Shown: positions 25,224-33,678, numbered from the stretch's first letter. The stretch: 64,000 bases of DNA from Arthrobacter sp. 24S4-2 (GCF_005280255.1 NZ_CP040018.1:1116001-1180000); one strand, 5' to 3'. A program made the numbers and translations. Notes: a model not told the origin generated them from the sequence alone.

Positions 25224-26141
25224 ATGTGGGAGGAGCGCGCTGAGCGCGCCCGGCGCGAGATTGCCGGCCTCGCCGCGGGCGGCCTGGACCTGGCTGAGCT
25301 CTACACCGCGGCGCTGGCCGTGGTGCGGCGGGCGGTTCCGTTCGATCAGGGCTGTTGGGCCGGGGTGGACCCGGACACCCTGGGCATGACGTCCGTGACC
25401 AACTGGCGGCCGTGGCCGGTGACGGATGAGTCTGCCGCCCGCTTCGCCGAGTCCGAGTACGCCGGTGCCGAACCAAACACGTTCAGGGCGCTGTTGCGGC
25501 GGCCGCGGCCCGTGGCCCGGACTTCCGATGCCCCGCACCGGGACGTGGTCCGCAGCGTCCGGATCAACGACCTGTTGGCTCCTCAGGGTTTGCATCATGA
25601 GCTGCGCGCGGCGTTCCGGGTGGACGAGGCGTGCTGGGGGGTGGGCAGTATCTTCCGGGAGGGCGGCCAGGACTTCTCGGACGTCCACGGCGAACTGCGG
25701 GCGGCCACCCCCGCCGCGGTCCTGTGGTTGGCCGAGGTGGAGGATGCGGCGCCTGGCGGTTTCACCATGACGTTGCACTCCGTTGTGGCGCAGGCACACG
25801 CTTCCATCTCAGGCACTGCCCGGGACAGAATGCGCGACGCCGGCGGCAACTGGGTGGTGCTGCAGGCCAGCCGCCTTATTACGGGCGACGGCCCGGGACA
25901 GATGGTGGTCACCGTGGAGCCGGCCACCTCGCACGACGTGGTCAGCCTCCTGCTTGCCGCCTACGGGGTCACCGCCCGTGAGCGGGACGTCTGCCTGGAG
26001 GTCCTGTCCGGGAATCCGACGGCGGACATCGCCCCGAATCTGTTCATCTCCCCGCACACGGTGCACGACCACCTGAAGGCGCTTTACGGAAGAGTGGTTG
26101 TCGGCAGCCGCGGTGAGCTGGTGGCCAAATTGTTGATTTGA
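25224..26141 (+). CDS. LuxR-type helix-turn-helix transcriptional regulator
   Basis: 305 residues. The C-terminal 60 residues are a LuxR/GerE HTH (YGVTARERDVCLEVLSGNPT, IAPNLFISPHTVHDHLKALY). The first 180 residues (AALAVVRRAVPFDQGCWAGV, DEACWGVGSIFREGGQDFSD) look like a GAF-like sensor as in many actinobacterial stand-alone LuxR regulators. No receiver domain is present, so it is not a two-component response regulator. The promoter and a palindromic operator lie directly upstream. The signal is unknown. Confidence 0.8.
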   Translation: MWEERAERARREIAGLAAGGLDLAELYTAALAVVRRAVPFDQGCWAGVDPDTLGMTSVTNWRPWPVTDESAARFAESEYAGAEPNTFRALLRRPRPVARTSDAPHRDVVRSVRINDLLAPQGLHHELRAAFRVDEACWGVGSIFREGGQDFSDVHGELRAATPAAVLWLAEVEDAAPGGFTMTLHSVVAQAHASISGTARDRMRDAGGNWVVLQASRLITGDGPGQMVVTVEPATSHDVVSLLLAAYGVTARERDVCLEVLSGNPTADIAPNLFISPHTVHDHLKALYGRVVVGSRGELVAKLLI

Positions 26142-26400
26142 AGCTGCCGCAGCTCCGCCGAGCGTGCTCCTGCTGCGACGCGTGGCCCGCGAGGCGGCCA
26201 CCGTGCTCATTCTGGGGCTTGAGGACCAATGCTCGGGAAAGCCACGCAAAGCAGATCCCGCGTGGTAACGATGGGTTCCTCGGTTCGTTGAGCCTTATGG
26301 CTAAACATGAATATCTGACTGCGGCCGAGGAGGCCTCGTACGGCGATTCTTGGCGCCGACGACTACCACCGTCTAAGACGGGGAGGGAGGGCCTGAGTTT
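26142..26400. other. Intergenic stretch, no supported gene
   Basis: The region between the LuxR and DJ-1/PfpI genes has only short frames without domains or ribosome sites. I see no strong hairpin, repeat or promoter beyond the immediate leader of the next gene. Confidence 0.5.
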
Positions 26401-26441
26401 GGGCTAGGCGTAGGGTGGAATTTAGACGATAGGAGCACTTC

Positions 26442-27218
26442 ATGAAGAAAATCCTCATGGTACTGACCAGCGTTTCCGAGATCGGCGATACGGGCGAGAA
26501 GACCGGCTACAACGTGGCCGAGACTGCACATCCCTGGAAGGTCTTCAAGGATTCCGGGCATTTCGTCGACTTCGCGTCCATCCAGGGCGGCCAGCCCCCG
26601 CGCGACGAGGTGGACTCAGAAGATCCCATCCAGGTTGCCTTTACGGAGGACGAGGCCACGCGCGCCGGTCTCTACAACACTGCCCGCGTCGACGTCGTTG
26701 ATCCCGATCAGTACGACGCCGTCTTCCTCGTGGGCGGCCACGGTGCCATGTGGGACTTCCCGGACAGCGAAGGCTTGCAGAATCTGGTGGCCAGCGTCTA
26801 CAACGCCGGCGGCTTAGTGGGCGCGGTCTGCCACGGACCGGCCGGCCTGTTGAACGTGGAATTGGAGAACGGGTTCCGCCTTGTCGAGGGCCGGAAGGTG
26901 GCCGCCTTCACCAACGACGAGGAGGTTGCCGCCGGGAAGGACAAGGTCATCCCGTTCTTTTTGGCAGACCGACTTGAGGAACAGGGCGCCACCCACGTCT
27001 CCGCTGGTGTCTTTGAGGAAAAGGTCGTGGTTGACGACCGGCTGGTGACCGGCCAGAACCCGGCTTCAGCCGCTGGCGTGGCCAAGGAGATGGAGAAGCT
27101 CTTCGCAGAGGTCATCCACCAGGAAAAAGCCGAGGAACAGCACGAGACGGAGGCTCTGCGCGCCGAGAAGGACGCCGAGAAAAACGCCAAGAAGGCTGCC
27201 GCAGAAGCGGAGCACTAA
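26442..27218 (+). CDS. DJ-1/PfpI (Hsp31-like) type 1 glutamine amidotransferase domain protein
   Basis: 258 residues. The fold starts MKKILMVLTSVSEI and contains AVFLVGGHGAMWDFPDS, then the nucleophile elbow GAVCHGPAGLL with Cys130-His131. The Hsp31/glyoxalase III group uses this Cys for methylglyoxal or protein deglycation chemistry and as a holding chaperone. A family-length core of about 228 residues is followed by a 30-residue Lys/Glu/Ala tail that is likely helical and cytoplasmic. TAGGAG lies eight bases before the ATG. A strong terminator follows. Confidence 0.85.
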   Translation: MKKILMVLTSVSEIGDTGEKTGYNVAETAHPWKVFKDSGHFVDFASIQGGQPPRDEVDSEDPIQVAFTEDEATRAGLYNTARVDVVDPDQYDAVFLVGGHGAMWDFPDSEGLQNLVASVYNAGGLVGAVCHGPAGLLNVELENGFRLVEGRKVAAFTNDEEVAAGKDKVIPFFLADRLEEQGATHVSAGVFEEKVVVDDRLVTGQNPASAAGVAKEMEKLFAEVIHQEKAEEQHETEALRAEKDAEKNAKKAAAEAEH

Positions 27219-27237
27219 CACCAACAGCGCACTGAAA

Positions 27238-27271
27238 CTGGCGGCCACCCCGACGACGGAGTGGCCGCCAG
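27238..27271 (+). terminator. Terminator after DJ-1/PfpI gene
   Basis: CTGGCGGCCAC (27238-27248) pairs perfectly with GTGGCCGCCAG (27261-27271), an 11-base stem and 12-base loop, 20 bases after the stop. There is no T run, as is common in actinobacteria. Confidence 0.65.
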
Positions 27272-27278
27272 CCGTCGT

Positions 27279-27392
27279 ACATGCGCCGGCAACCACACTG
27301 TCCAACGCATCGCCGACCTGCTTCAGGTTCCGCGCTCCACGATCTACGGCCGGGATCCGCCTGCGGGCGGCCGACTTCTTCTCCTAATCTGA
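27279..27392 (+). pseudogene. Serine recombinase (resolvase/invertase) C-terminal HTH remnant
   Basis: The frame ending at the stop at 27390-27392 reads AGNHTVQRIADLLQVPRSTI followed by YGRD, the HTH_7 tail of Hin/Tn3-type recombinases. No catalytic domain precedes it: only this tail survives, directly against the DJ-1 terminator. It marks an old mobile-element insertion. Confidence 0.5.
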
Positions 27393-27450
27393 CGCGGTGT
27401 CTCGCAAGCCCAGCGTCTCGGGAGTGCGCCACCGAGCGATCACAGACCGC

Positions 27451-27660
27451 CGCCACCCGGTAGCTGGCCGATTTGCCGTAGCTGGTGGGCATGACGGCGA
27501 GGATGCCCCAGCCTGAGATGAGGGCGCTCAGCCCGGCGAGCTGGCCGGCGTGGATATGGGGGAGTCAACGGGGCCAGTCACGAGCTGGCGGAGGCCGGCG
27601 TCCGGGTCATCGGGGATTGTGGGGTAGGGGCCTTGGCCATGATGGCAGCTCCGTGGGGGT
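27451..27660 (-). pseudogene. recQ N-terminal remnant
   Basis: The sequence parallels 16609-16850, the first part of recQ, including the Walker A region (TTGCCGTAGCTGGTGGGCAT against TTGCCGTAGCCGGTGGGCAT), the DAGLRQL segment, and the start region ATGATGGCAGCTCCGTGGG. It has several indels and no continuous frame. It is a decayed copy of the helicase start, either from an in-genome duplication or a second recQ. Confidence 0.65.
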
Positions 27661-27866
27661 GCGAGCAACAAGGGTTCGACACGAGCCACCGGTGCGCGCG
27701 TCTCACGCACAACATGCGTGGCAGCTATGCATTGAATTCGCAGTGTGAAGCGCAACCTCAAGATTGCCTCAAGACTCAATCAGCGTTGTGGCAGGATCTC
27801 CGCAGATTCTGATTTGCCAGCACGGTGAGAAATACGCTTCTCATTAGCAACATTTCGGCTTAAGCA

Positions 27867-27893
27867 AAAGGCCCGGCTAATCGCCGGGCCTTT
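27867..27893. terminator. Strong hairpin just before the DUF1524 nuclease start
   Basis: AAAGGCCCGGC (27867-27877) and GCCGGGCCTTT (27883-27893) form a perfect 11-base stem with a five-base loop, followed by ATTAATG. It looks like an intrinsic terminator but ends only 16 bases before the start codon at 27910, and no intact gene lies upstream for 650 bases. It may end an unannotated RNA, or act as an attenuator in the nuclease leader. Confidence 0.7.
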
Positions 27894-27909
27894 ATTAATG
27901 GGGATAACA

Positions 27910-29295
27910 ATGTCGAACTACGATAGCCTTTTGGGGCCAGCGCCAACGGAGCCGGGACCGGGGCCCAGGCCACCGCGTAAGCCACGAGCTTCCACCTTCA
28001 TTGTCGGAGGCATTACAGCGCTGTTCATGATCGTGGGTGCCTTCAGCGGCGGCCTTGGCGGTGCATTGGTCTTCCTGGCCATCGCGGCCGCCCTTACCGG
28101 CCTCTATGTCCTGGCCACCGGACGCCGCTCATGGGCACGGCTCCCGGCCAAACGGAAGGCGGGGGCCGTTGCCCTTGCCGTCTCCCTTGCCCTCTTCATC
28201 GGCGGTGCCTCCGCAATGCCGCGGACCGCTACGGGGGATCTTAAAGCCGCCTCATCGGACAGCACTGCGTCGCCAGCCTCCGCCGAAGCGAGCGCAACCG
28301 GCGGAGCGACGCCGACGCCGTCGTCCACTCCAACTGCCCAGGAGACCGGCGAGCCCCTGGACCCAGAGAGCCCTTACCTCCTGGCGCAGGGTGTCACCGC
28401 AACGGCTCCGAAGACGCAGCCTGCCTTCGCCACGAAGGCGATCGACCTGCTGGCCACTCTTCCCATCAAAGGCCGGGCACCCAAGACGGGATATGATCGC
28501 GCGCTGTTCGGGCAGGCGTGGGCAGATGTTGACCGCAACGGTTGCGACACGCGGAATGACATCCTCAAACGCGACCTCACCGGTATCAAATACACCAACA
28601 GCGTCCCCTGCAAGGTGCAGTCCGGCACACTGGCGGACCCATACACCGGCACCACCATCAACTTCCTGCGGGGGGTTGCGACCAGCAGCGCCGTCCAGAT
28701 CGACCACGTTGTTGCGCTCAGCGACGCCTGGCAGAAGGGCGCACAGCAGCTGACCACGGAACAGCGGACAGCCTTCGCCAATGACCCCCTGAACCTCCAG
28801 TCGACAGACGGTCCCACCAACATGAAGAAGGGCGACGGCGACGCCGCCACCTGGCTGCCGCCGAACAAGGGCTTCCGGTGCGAATACGTTGCCCGGCAGA
28901 TTTCAGTGAAGGCTACGTACAGCCTTTGGGTTACCCAGGCGGAGCACGACGCGATGGCCAGGATCCTTGCCGACTGCTCGGGCCAGCTTGCACCGACGAA
29001 TGAGCAGGCCCCGGCCGCTGCAGCACCTGCTCCTGAGCCTGCACCCGTGGTGGCGCCCGCGCCCGCAGCTCCGGTTGCTCCGGCCCCGGCCTATGTGGCA
29101 CCGGCCCCCGTTGCTCCCGCGCCCGTGGCGCCGGCACCCGTTGCACCCGCACCCGCACCCGTAGCGCCGGCCGCCGCCTATTACGCCAACTGCGCGGCGG
29201 CCAAGGCCGCAGGTGCCGCACCGATCTACGCGGGGCAGGCAGGGTACCGGGCCGCGCTGGACCGCGATTCCGACGGCGTGGCCTGCGAAAGCTAG
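27910..29295 (+). CDS. Membrane-anchored/exported DUF1524 HNH nuclease with excalibur domain
   Basis: 461 residues. Three N-terminal hydrophobic helices (about 29-105) anchor the protein. A Ser/Thr/Pro linker follows, then a DUF1524-type HNH nuclease domain (YDRALFGQAWADVDRNGCDTR, QIDHVVALSDAW with His266, NDPLNLQSTDGPTNMKKGDG). A Pro/Ala-Val linker leads to a C-terminal excalibur calcium-binding motif (YANCAAAKAAG, LDRDSDGVACES). It probably cuts nucleic acids outside the membrane, for nutrient recovery or competition. The ATG at 27910 is chosen over 27898 because GGGGAT precedes it. It is probably cotranscribed with the PASTA lipoprotein. Confidence 0.82.
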   Translation: MSNYDSLLGPAPTEPGPGPRPPRKPRASTFIVGGITALFMIVGAFSGGLGGALVFLAIAAALTGLYVLATGRRSWARLPAKRKAGAVALAVSLALFIGGASAMPRTATGDLKAASSDSTASPASAEASATGGATPTPSSTPTAQETGEPLDPESPYLLAQGVTATAPKTQPAFATKAIDLLATLPIKGRAPKTGYDRALFGQAWADVDRNGCDTRNDILKRDLTGIKYTNSVPCKVQSGTLADPYTGTTINFLRGVATSSAVQIDHVVALSDAWQKGAQQLTTEQRTAFANDPLNLQSTDGPTNMKKGDGDAATWLPPNKGFRCEYVARQISVKATYSLWVTQAEHDAMARILADCSGQLAPTNEQAPAAAAPAPEPAPVVAPAPAAPVAPAPAYVAPAPVAPAPVAPAPVAPAPAPVAPAAAYYANCAAAKAAGAAPIYAGQAGYRAALDRDSDGVACES

Positions 29296-29340
29296 ACCAA
29301 TTCCATCGCTTCACAGTTCCAAATTTTCCAAGGGGGAAAA

Positions 29341-30012
29341 ATGAAAAAGACACTGATATTAGTCGTGCTAGCCGGTCTCATGCTGACGGGATGCAGCGGC
29401 AAGCAGTCGGATGCGCAGCCGACAGCATCAGCGACGGCTGTTGCAGAGGTTGCTGAGGCTGTCACGGTTCCAGACGTGATGGCCCTGACCCTGGACAAAG
29501 CCACGGATCAGCTGGAAGATCTCGGGCTCAAGGTCGAGGCTGTGGACACCGTCGACGGCAAGTCGATCATTATCAAGAAGAACTGGCAGGTGACATCCCA
29601 GGACTCCAAGGGAGGGGTGCCCGCGGCGAAGGGCTCCACGGTGCACCTCGGCGTCAAGAGCCTGGAAAAGGTTGCGGCGGAAAAGGCCGCCGCTGACAAG
29701 GCGGCAGCAGATAAGGTCGCGGCTGAAAAAGCTGCGGCAGATAAGGCGGCTGCGGACAAGGCAGCAGCAGATAAGGCAGCCGCCGATGCAGCTGCCGCGA
29801 AGTTGGCGGCCGAACAGGCGGCTGCGCAGCAGGCCGTCCCGCAGCAGCCGGCGCCGGCCGCTCCTGTCGCACCGGCTCCGGCTCCCGCTGCCGTTTCCTA
29901 CGCCAATTGCGCTGCCGTCAAAGCTGCTGGTGCCGCGCCGCTGTACGCCGGGCAGCCTGGGTACAGCACGAGCCTTGACCGCGATCGTGACGGCGTTGCC
30001 TGCGAGAAATAG
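29341..30012 (+). CDS. PASTA-domain lipoprotein with excalibur domain
   Basis: 223 residues. The lipoprotein signal ends LMLTGC (lipid Cys18). A PASTA-like domain follows (VTVPDVMALTLDKATDQLED, LGLKVEAVDT, about 43-108). Then come about 50 residues of AAADKAA repeats forming a likely coiled coil, a Pro/Ala linker, and an excalibur motif (YANCAAVKAAG, LDRDRDGVACEK). The PASTA part suggests cell-wall contact. The excalibur end closely resembles that of the nuclease 46 bases upstream, so the two probably work together at the cell surface. AAGGGGGAAAA precedes the ATG. Confidence 0.82.
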   Translation: MKKTLILVVLAGLMLTGCSGKQSDAQPTASATAVAEVAEAVTVPDVMALTLDKATDQLEDLGLKVEAVDTVDGKSIIIKKNWQVTSQDSKGGVPAAKGSTVHLGVKSLEKVAAEKAAADKAAADKVAAEKAAADKAAADKAAADKAAADAAAAKLAAEQAAAQQAVPQQPAPAAPVAPAPAPAAVSYANCAAVKAAGAAPLYAGQPGYSTSLDRDRDGVACEK

Positions 30013-30033
30013 TCGTCACGTCACGCAGTAGCT

Positions 30034-30086
30034 CGTCTGCCGTGGATGCCTTCTTCTGCTGGAGGGTGCCCACGGCAGACGGCTTT
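30034..30086. terminator. Bidirectional terminator between lipoprotein and MFS exporter
   Basis: CGTCTGCCGTGG (30034-30045) pairs perfectly with CCACGGCAGACG (30070-30081), followed by GCTTTAA. It separates the plus-strand lipoprotein from the convergent peptide-antibiotic operon. Confidence 0.7.
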
Positions 30087-30117
30087 AAGGACAAAGAACC
30101 CTTTCGGACAAATGAAA

Positions 30118-31341
30118 CTAGTGCACTGTCTCGCTCTGCCGCGGCTCGGGTTCGCGCTCCTGAGGACTCAGTATCGAGTCAGATTTGAGAGCAAGTAGTC
30201 CTGAAAGTAGTGCTGCGAACAAGATTGACGCAAACGCCATAGATGACGAAACACCCATGAGGTACGTGGCAACGGTGAGGCTGAGGGGGCTGGAGACTGT
30301 TTCAAGAAACTGAACGGCCGTCATGGTCTTACCGAGATCAGTGGAGGGAATCTGTTGGTGGATGAGAGACGTGCGTCCCACGGTCCAGGCAATGCCTCCG
30401 GTGCAGACGATAAAGAGAGCACTGGCTACAGCGATCCACGAAGGGACGAAGAAGAGCGACGAGCCCCCAGCCATGAGCCACGAGGAACGTTGCATGAGTA
30501 TGTTTGGACGCCAACTGGAAAACAGGCCGGACAGAATTGATCCGCAAAACAGGCCTGCAGCCGCGGCCGCGCCGACAATCCCGACTTCGGTAGTTGAGCC
30601 GCCCAGACCAACTGAGGTCTGGAAGATAGCCAAAGTTGAGAGAGGCGCGGACAGGAAGCCAATCAGAATAACTGTCCCAGCGAAACGCCACCAGCCGTGC
30701 AGTTGAGAGAGTCTCTTGTATCCTGCAGAAAGTTCCCGAATAAAGCCTGGCCGATCGGGCAGGCTGCTTGGTCGGTCCGGCCACGGCAGGAAGTTCATAA
30801 TCAACGCGATTACGGTGAAAGAGACAGCGTCCACGGCCAACAACCACCAAGGACCCCAAACAGCACTTAATGCTCCACCGATGGCCGGCCCCACGATGGA
30901 AGCAGAAGTCCATGCCGTAGAGACTGATGCATTGAACTTTGCTGTGCCGCCGCCATACATTTTCGGGATGGCAACGAAGGTTGCAGTTCTCGCGAACATG
31001 TCGAGGCTGCCGCGCAGGAACGCGCCGAGTACCAGAACCCAAAAGGGAGTATGCCAGGGGCCAATGAGCAGTGCCATAGCCGCAACAACCAGCGCTTGAC
31101 CCCAATATCCAATGTGGGTCATGGTACGCGGGGACATGCGATCAGCCAGTCCACCTATGAGCACTCCAGGGAATGCCTTTGGTAGTTGTGATGCGACGGC
31201 AACGATGGACATCTGGGCAAGGCTGCCGCTCGTTTGAAGCACGATGAGCGGGAGGGCGATGTTGTACGCGCCCCCGCCAAGCGAATTTACCCACATTCCT
31301 GTCAGGTGCAGGCGTCGCTGCCATGGCTTTGCTGGAGACAA
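30118..31341 (-). CDS. MFS transporter, probable peptide-nucleotide exporter (MccC-like)
   Basis: 407 residues with about twelve helices. The pattern LTGMWVNSLGGGAYNIALPL, LIGGLADRMSPRTMTHIGYW and FARTATFVAIPKMYGGGTAK is that of MFS drug exporters. The TTG at 31341 is chosen because AAGGA lies seven bases upstream; the longer frame to 31377 overlaps the previous gene. It is the last gene of the MccB operon, one base after the HTTM-like gene. Microcin C clusters end with an MFS exporter of similar length that pumps out the product and protects the host; that role here is inferred from position. Confidence 0.8.
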   Translation of the reverse strand: MSPAKPWQRRLHLTGMWVNSLGGGAYNIALPLIVLQTSGSLAQMSIVAVASQLPKAFPGVLIGGLADRMSPRTMTHIGYWGQALVVAAMALLIGPWHTPFWVLVLGAFLRGSLDMFARTATFVAIPKMYGGGTAKFNASVSTAWTSASIVGPAIGGALSAVWGPWWLLAVDAVSFTVIALIMNFLPWPDRPSSLPDRPGFIRELSAGYKRLSQLHGWWRFAGTVILIGFLSAPLSTLAIFQTSVGLGGSTTEVGIVGAAAAAGLFCGSILSGLFSSWRPNILMQRSSWLMAGGSSLFFVPSWIAVASALFIVCTGGIAWTVGRTSLIHQQIPSTDLGKTMTAVQFLETVSSPLSLTVATYLMGVSSSMAFASILFAALLSGLLALKSDSILSPQEREPEPRQSETVH

Positions 31342-31342
31342 T

Positions 31343-32179
31343 TTAGTTTCCTTGGTACGCGCGGAGAATGGTTGCAAGATCGGTTTGCTTTTCTACTGAC
31401 ATCAGTAGCCATTGCAAAGTTGGTGCCTGCCAAAAGCTGATGTTCCAGGTCCGGGCAACCACCATGTGGAAGAGGCTCGTACCGCATGGAACCAAAATCC
31501 GCCATTTTCCGGGAAGAACGAGGGCGAGGGGCAGGACGAGCAATTCGAGGAAAGGGATTACCCGAGTAATGACTCGAACGGGCCGGACAAATCTCTCTTG
31601 CGCAAATGGGTGGCTATTAGATGCCTTTAAATGCGAGTGATAGATGTGATTCGCATCGCCGTGTCGGACCCAAGCGTCGAAGCCGTGGATGAGTTTGGAC
31701 AGGCCAGCTTGGGTGTAGGGCAAGTACAGAGCTACACGGGACACTGAGAGCGGCAAGTTGGCGAGCCGCGGATCGATCTTTCCGGAGTGGGGCCACTGAC
31801 TTACGGCGAGTACTGCCTCGATAAACGTGTCATAGGGCCATCTCCCGGGAAGCGACTGGGCATCTGCGGCACGAGTTCCAAGAAATACCCCCAAGGCTGC
31901 CCGCCGAAGCCAGGAAGAGGGCTTTGTATCAGAACCCTTGCATACTTCGCTCGCTGCGGCTGCCAATAGCAAGCCAGTCGCTATGCGTTGAGCCCTCAGG
32001 ATGTTGCGGGAACTGGGATCATGATCCGAATTCAACGCCGGAGGATCCAGAGCAACTTTGTAGTCCTGCAAAGCATTTGGGCCGGGTCTTAGCGTAACTG
32101 TCAGGGCAGCGACGATCCACAATGCGGCAGTGCGGACTTGTCGCGAACTTACTGGCTTACAGCGAATTTGATGGAACAT
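31343..32179 (-). CDS. HTTM-like (gamma-carboxylase-like) membrane protein
   Basis: 278 residues, several membrane helices. LPYTQAGLSKLIHGFDAWVR and PFLELLVLPLALVLPGKW resemble the HTTM (horizontally transferred transmembrane) domain related to vitamin-K-dependent gamma-carboxylase. The catalytic Lys of true carboxylases cannot be located confidently, so an enzymatic role is uncertain. It overlaps the upstream small gene by 23 bases and ends one base before the MFS start, so it belongs to the MccB operon. HTTM proteins are not part of classical microcin C clusters. Confidence 0.6.
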   Translation of the reverse strand: MFHQIRCKPVSSRQVRTAALWIVAALTVTLRPGPNALQDYKVALDPPALNSDHDPSSRNILRAQRIATGLLLAAAASEVCKGSDTKPSSWLRRAALGVFLGTRAADAQSLPGRWPYDTFIEAVLAVSQWPHSGKIDPRLANLPLSVSRVALYLPYTQAGLSKLIHGFDAWVRHGDANHIYHSHLKASNSHPFAQERFVRPVRVITRVIPFLELLVLPLALVLPGKWRILVPCGTSLFHMVVARTWNISFWQAPTLQWLLMSVEKQTDLATILRAYQGN

Positions 32180-32639
32180 AGGTATACACGACTTCCCTTT
32201 CCTGAGGCTTTCCCCTCACGGTCGTCTCCACCCAGATTTCCATTCTGGATAGGGGAGCGTTTGGTAAATTTGCAGGGGCTCGAACCTCGTCAAAAGGTCT
32301 CCACGGATCGCTGCGCAGCCTCCGGAGTATCCTCTGGCACAGAACTTGTTTCGGCCGGTCCTCGTCAGCCATGAAAATGTGTGCGAACACTGCCCCCGCC
32401 CGAAAGAACTGAGTCGGAATGCAGTTTGCAGGCCCGCACGCTACGACCGTTCCGTCTGACGAGTAGAATTCAACAGCGAAACGCGAGAGACGGTCGTAGA
32501 ACTTCGCATTGAACATGTTATTTGATGCGATTGGCCAGAAGTTCCTGTTGGCCACGGTCGAAGCCAATGATGCGACGGTATAGGCCCCGGCCAAGGCGAC
32601 GAGTACTTTGCTGCCGGTGACCTTAGGCGCACGCAACAC
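32157..32639 (-). CDS. Small membrane-anchored protein paired with the HTTM gene
   Basis: 160 residues from the GTG at 32639, which overlaps the end of the MccB gene; AGGA lies nine bases upstream. A single N-terminal helix (VLVALAGAYTVASLASTVA) precedes ANRNFWPIASNNMFN, a motif typical of the small partners of HTTM proteins. The rest is a soluble domain with AVEFYSSDGTVVACGPANC and WVETTVRGKPQE. It is expected to face outside the membrane. Function unknown; the conserved pairing suggests a complex with the HTTM protein. Lower GC than the flanks. Confidence 0.6.
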   Translation of the reverse strand: MLRAPKVTGSKVLVALAGAYTVASLASTVANRNFWPIASNNMFNAKFYDRLSRFAVEFYSSDGTVVACGPANCIPTQFFRAGAVFAHIFMADEDRPKQVLCQRILRRLRSDPWRPFDEVRAPANLPNAPLSRMEIWVETTVRGKPQEREVVYTYVPSNSL

Positions 32640-33660
32640 AGTGAATATTCCTGGCGAAATCTTCAAAATCTGAAGACAGTTCCAGTGAGTCAAAGACCAG
32701 TCGTCGACCATCGAGCTGGGTTGAGCCGGTGAGTAGATAGCGAAACACTTCCATGGCGGCAACGGATGCCACGATGGAGTTGAGGGGTCCAAAGCTTGGT
32801 GCCTGGTAGGCCGAGTTGAGATTCTCAGTACTCAGGGACGTTTTGGAGTTCGTCCGCCCATCGTTATCTGTTGCCGCGCATAGCAGGCACGGGGTAGTGC
32901 CTGGCCTGACGACTGGTCCCACCACTCCACGCGTGTCTTGGTAACCAGCGCAGGTAAAGGGAGTTCCGGAGATGATGGATGCTTCGTTGGACCACTCGAG
33001 CACTTCTTGGGGAGTATCGGCGGAAACAACCACGAATTCTGAGTCTCGAAAGATTGGCAAGAGGTCTTCGACGCCGGAGATCATCGACGTGATTTCGATA
33101 GTGTTGAGGCCGGGAGCTCGAAGCCGAAGATTTTCTGCAGCTGCGTCGATCTTCGTTTTGCCAACGTCTTGGGCAGTGAAGAGATATTGCCGGGTGAGGT
33201 TGGTCTCTTCGACGGTATCTCCGTCTACGAGCACGATGGAACCTACCCCCGCCGTCGCGAGCTGCATGGCCACGTTAGTCCCGATGCCTCCGACGCCAAT
33301 GAGCGCTACCGTTCGTGTGCGTAGCAGCTCGCTTGCTCCCGGCCCTGTGCCGTGAGCAAGCGCGAAGTACAGATCATGGCGGCTGTACCGACCTGAGAGA
33401 TCGATCCTGTATGGCACCAGAATTTCGGCTTCGATGAGCTCCTCAATGATTTGTCCGGAGCTTTCGCCAAGAAGTAGTTGGGCCTCGTTGCCCAGTTCAT
33501 CGAGAGTTCGTGGTTGTGAGGCAAATCCGAGCAATTCTGCCAGCCCGTGTGGTGCGTCTTCAATTTCGATTGCATTGGGTGGCGCCAGGCCGATTTGGAC
33601 GGTCGTGTCTGTTGTTATAACGGGGAGCGACTGCTTAAGGGAGTAGGTCGTGGCTACCAA
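32623..33660 (-). CDS. mccB: MccB-type ThiF adenylyltransferase (microcin C-like biosynthesis)
   Basis: 345 residues from the TTG at 33660, with GGAGG six bases upstream; the longer frame would start inside a hairpin. Residues 1-90 are a small N-terminal domain that in MccB clamps the peptide. GRYSRHDLYFALAHGTGPGA starts the ThiF part, with nucleotide loop GVGGIG (122-127), ETNLTRQYLFTAQDVGKTK (152-170) with the conserved NLTRQ, VVSADTP, FTCAGYQD and FGPLNSIVA. Cys pairs at 258/261 (CLLC) and 341/344 (CVAC) make the structural zinc site. Recalled alignment to E. coli MccB matches in every one of these blocks. MccB joins AMP to the C-terminal Asn of the precursor using two ATP. It follows a 19-residue Asn-ended peptide gene. 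Confidence 0.88.
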   Translation of the reverse strand: MVATTYSLKQSLPVITTDTTVQIGLAPPNAIEIEDAPHGLAELLGFASQPRTLDELGNEAQLLLGESSGQIIEELIEAEILVPYRIDLSGRYSRHDLYFALAHGTGPGASELLRTRTVALIGVGGIGTNVAMQLATAGVGSIVLVDGDTVEETNLTRQYLFTAQDVGKTKIDAAAENLRLRAPGLNTIEITSMISGVEDLLPIFRDSEFVVVSADTPQEVLEWSNEASIISGTPFTCAGYQDTRGVVGPVVRPGTTPCLLCAATDNDGRTNSKTSLSTENLNSAYQAPSFGPLNSIVASVAAMEVFRYLLTGSTQLDGRRLVFDSLELSSDFEDFARNIHCVACA

Positions 33661-33678
33661 TTCTTGCCTCCAATTATG

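Noticed and set aside
32623..33660. ThiF protein as part of thiamin, molybdopterin or thiopeptide pathways
   Set aside because: No thiS, moaD or cyclodehydratase genes are nearby, and the block order, length and preceding Asn-ended peptide fit MccB better.
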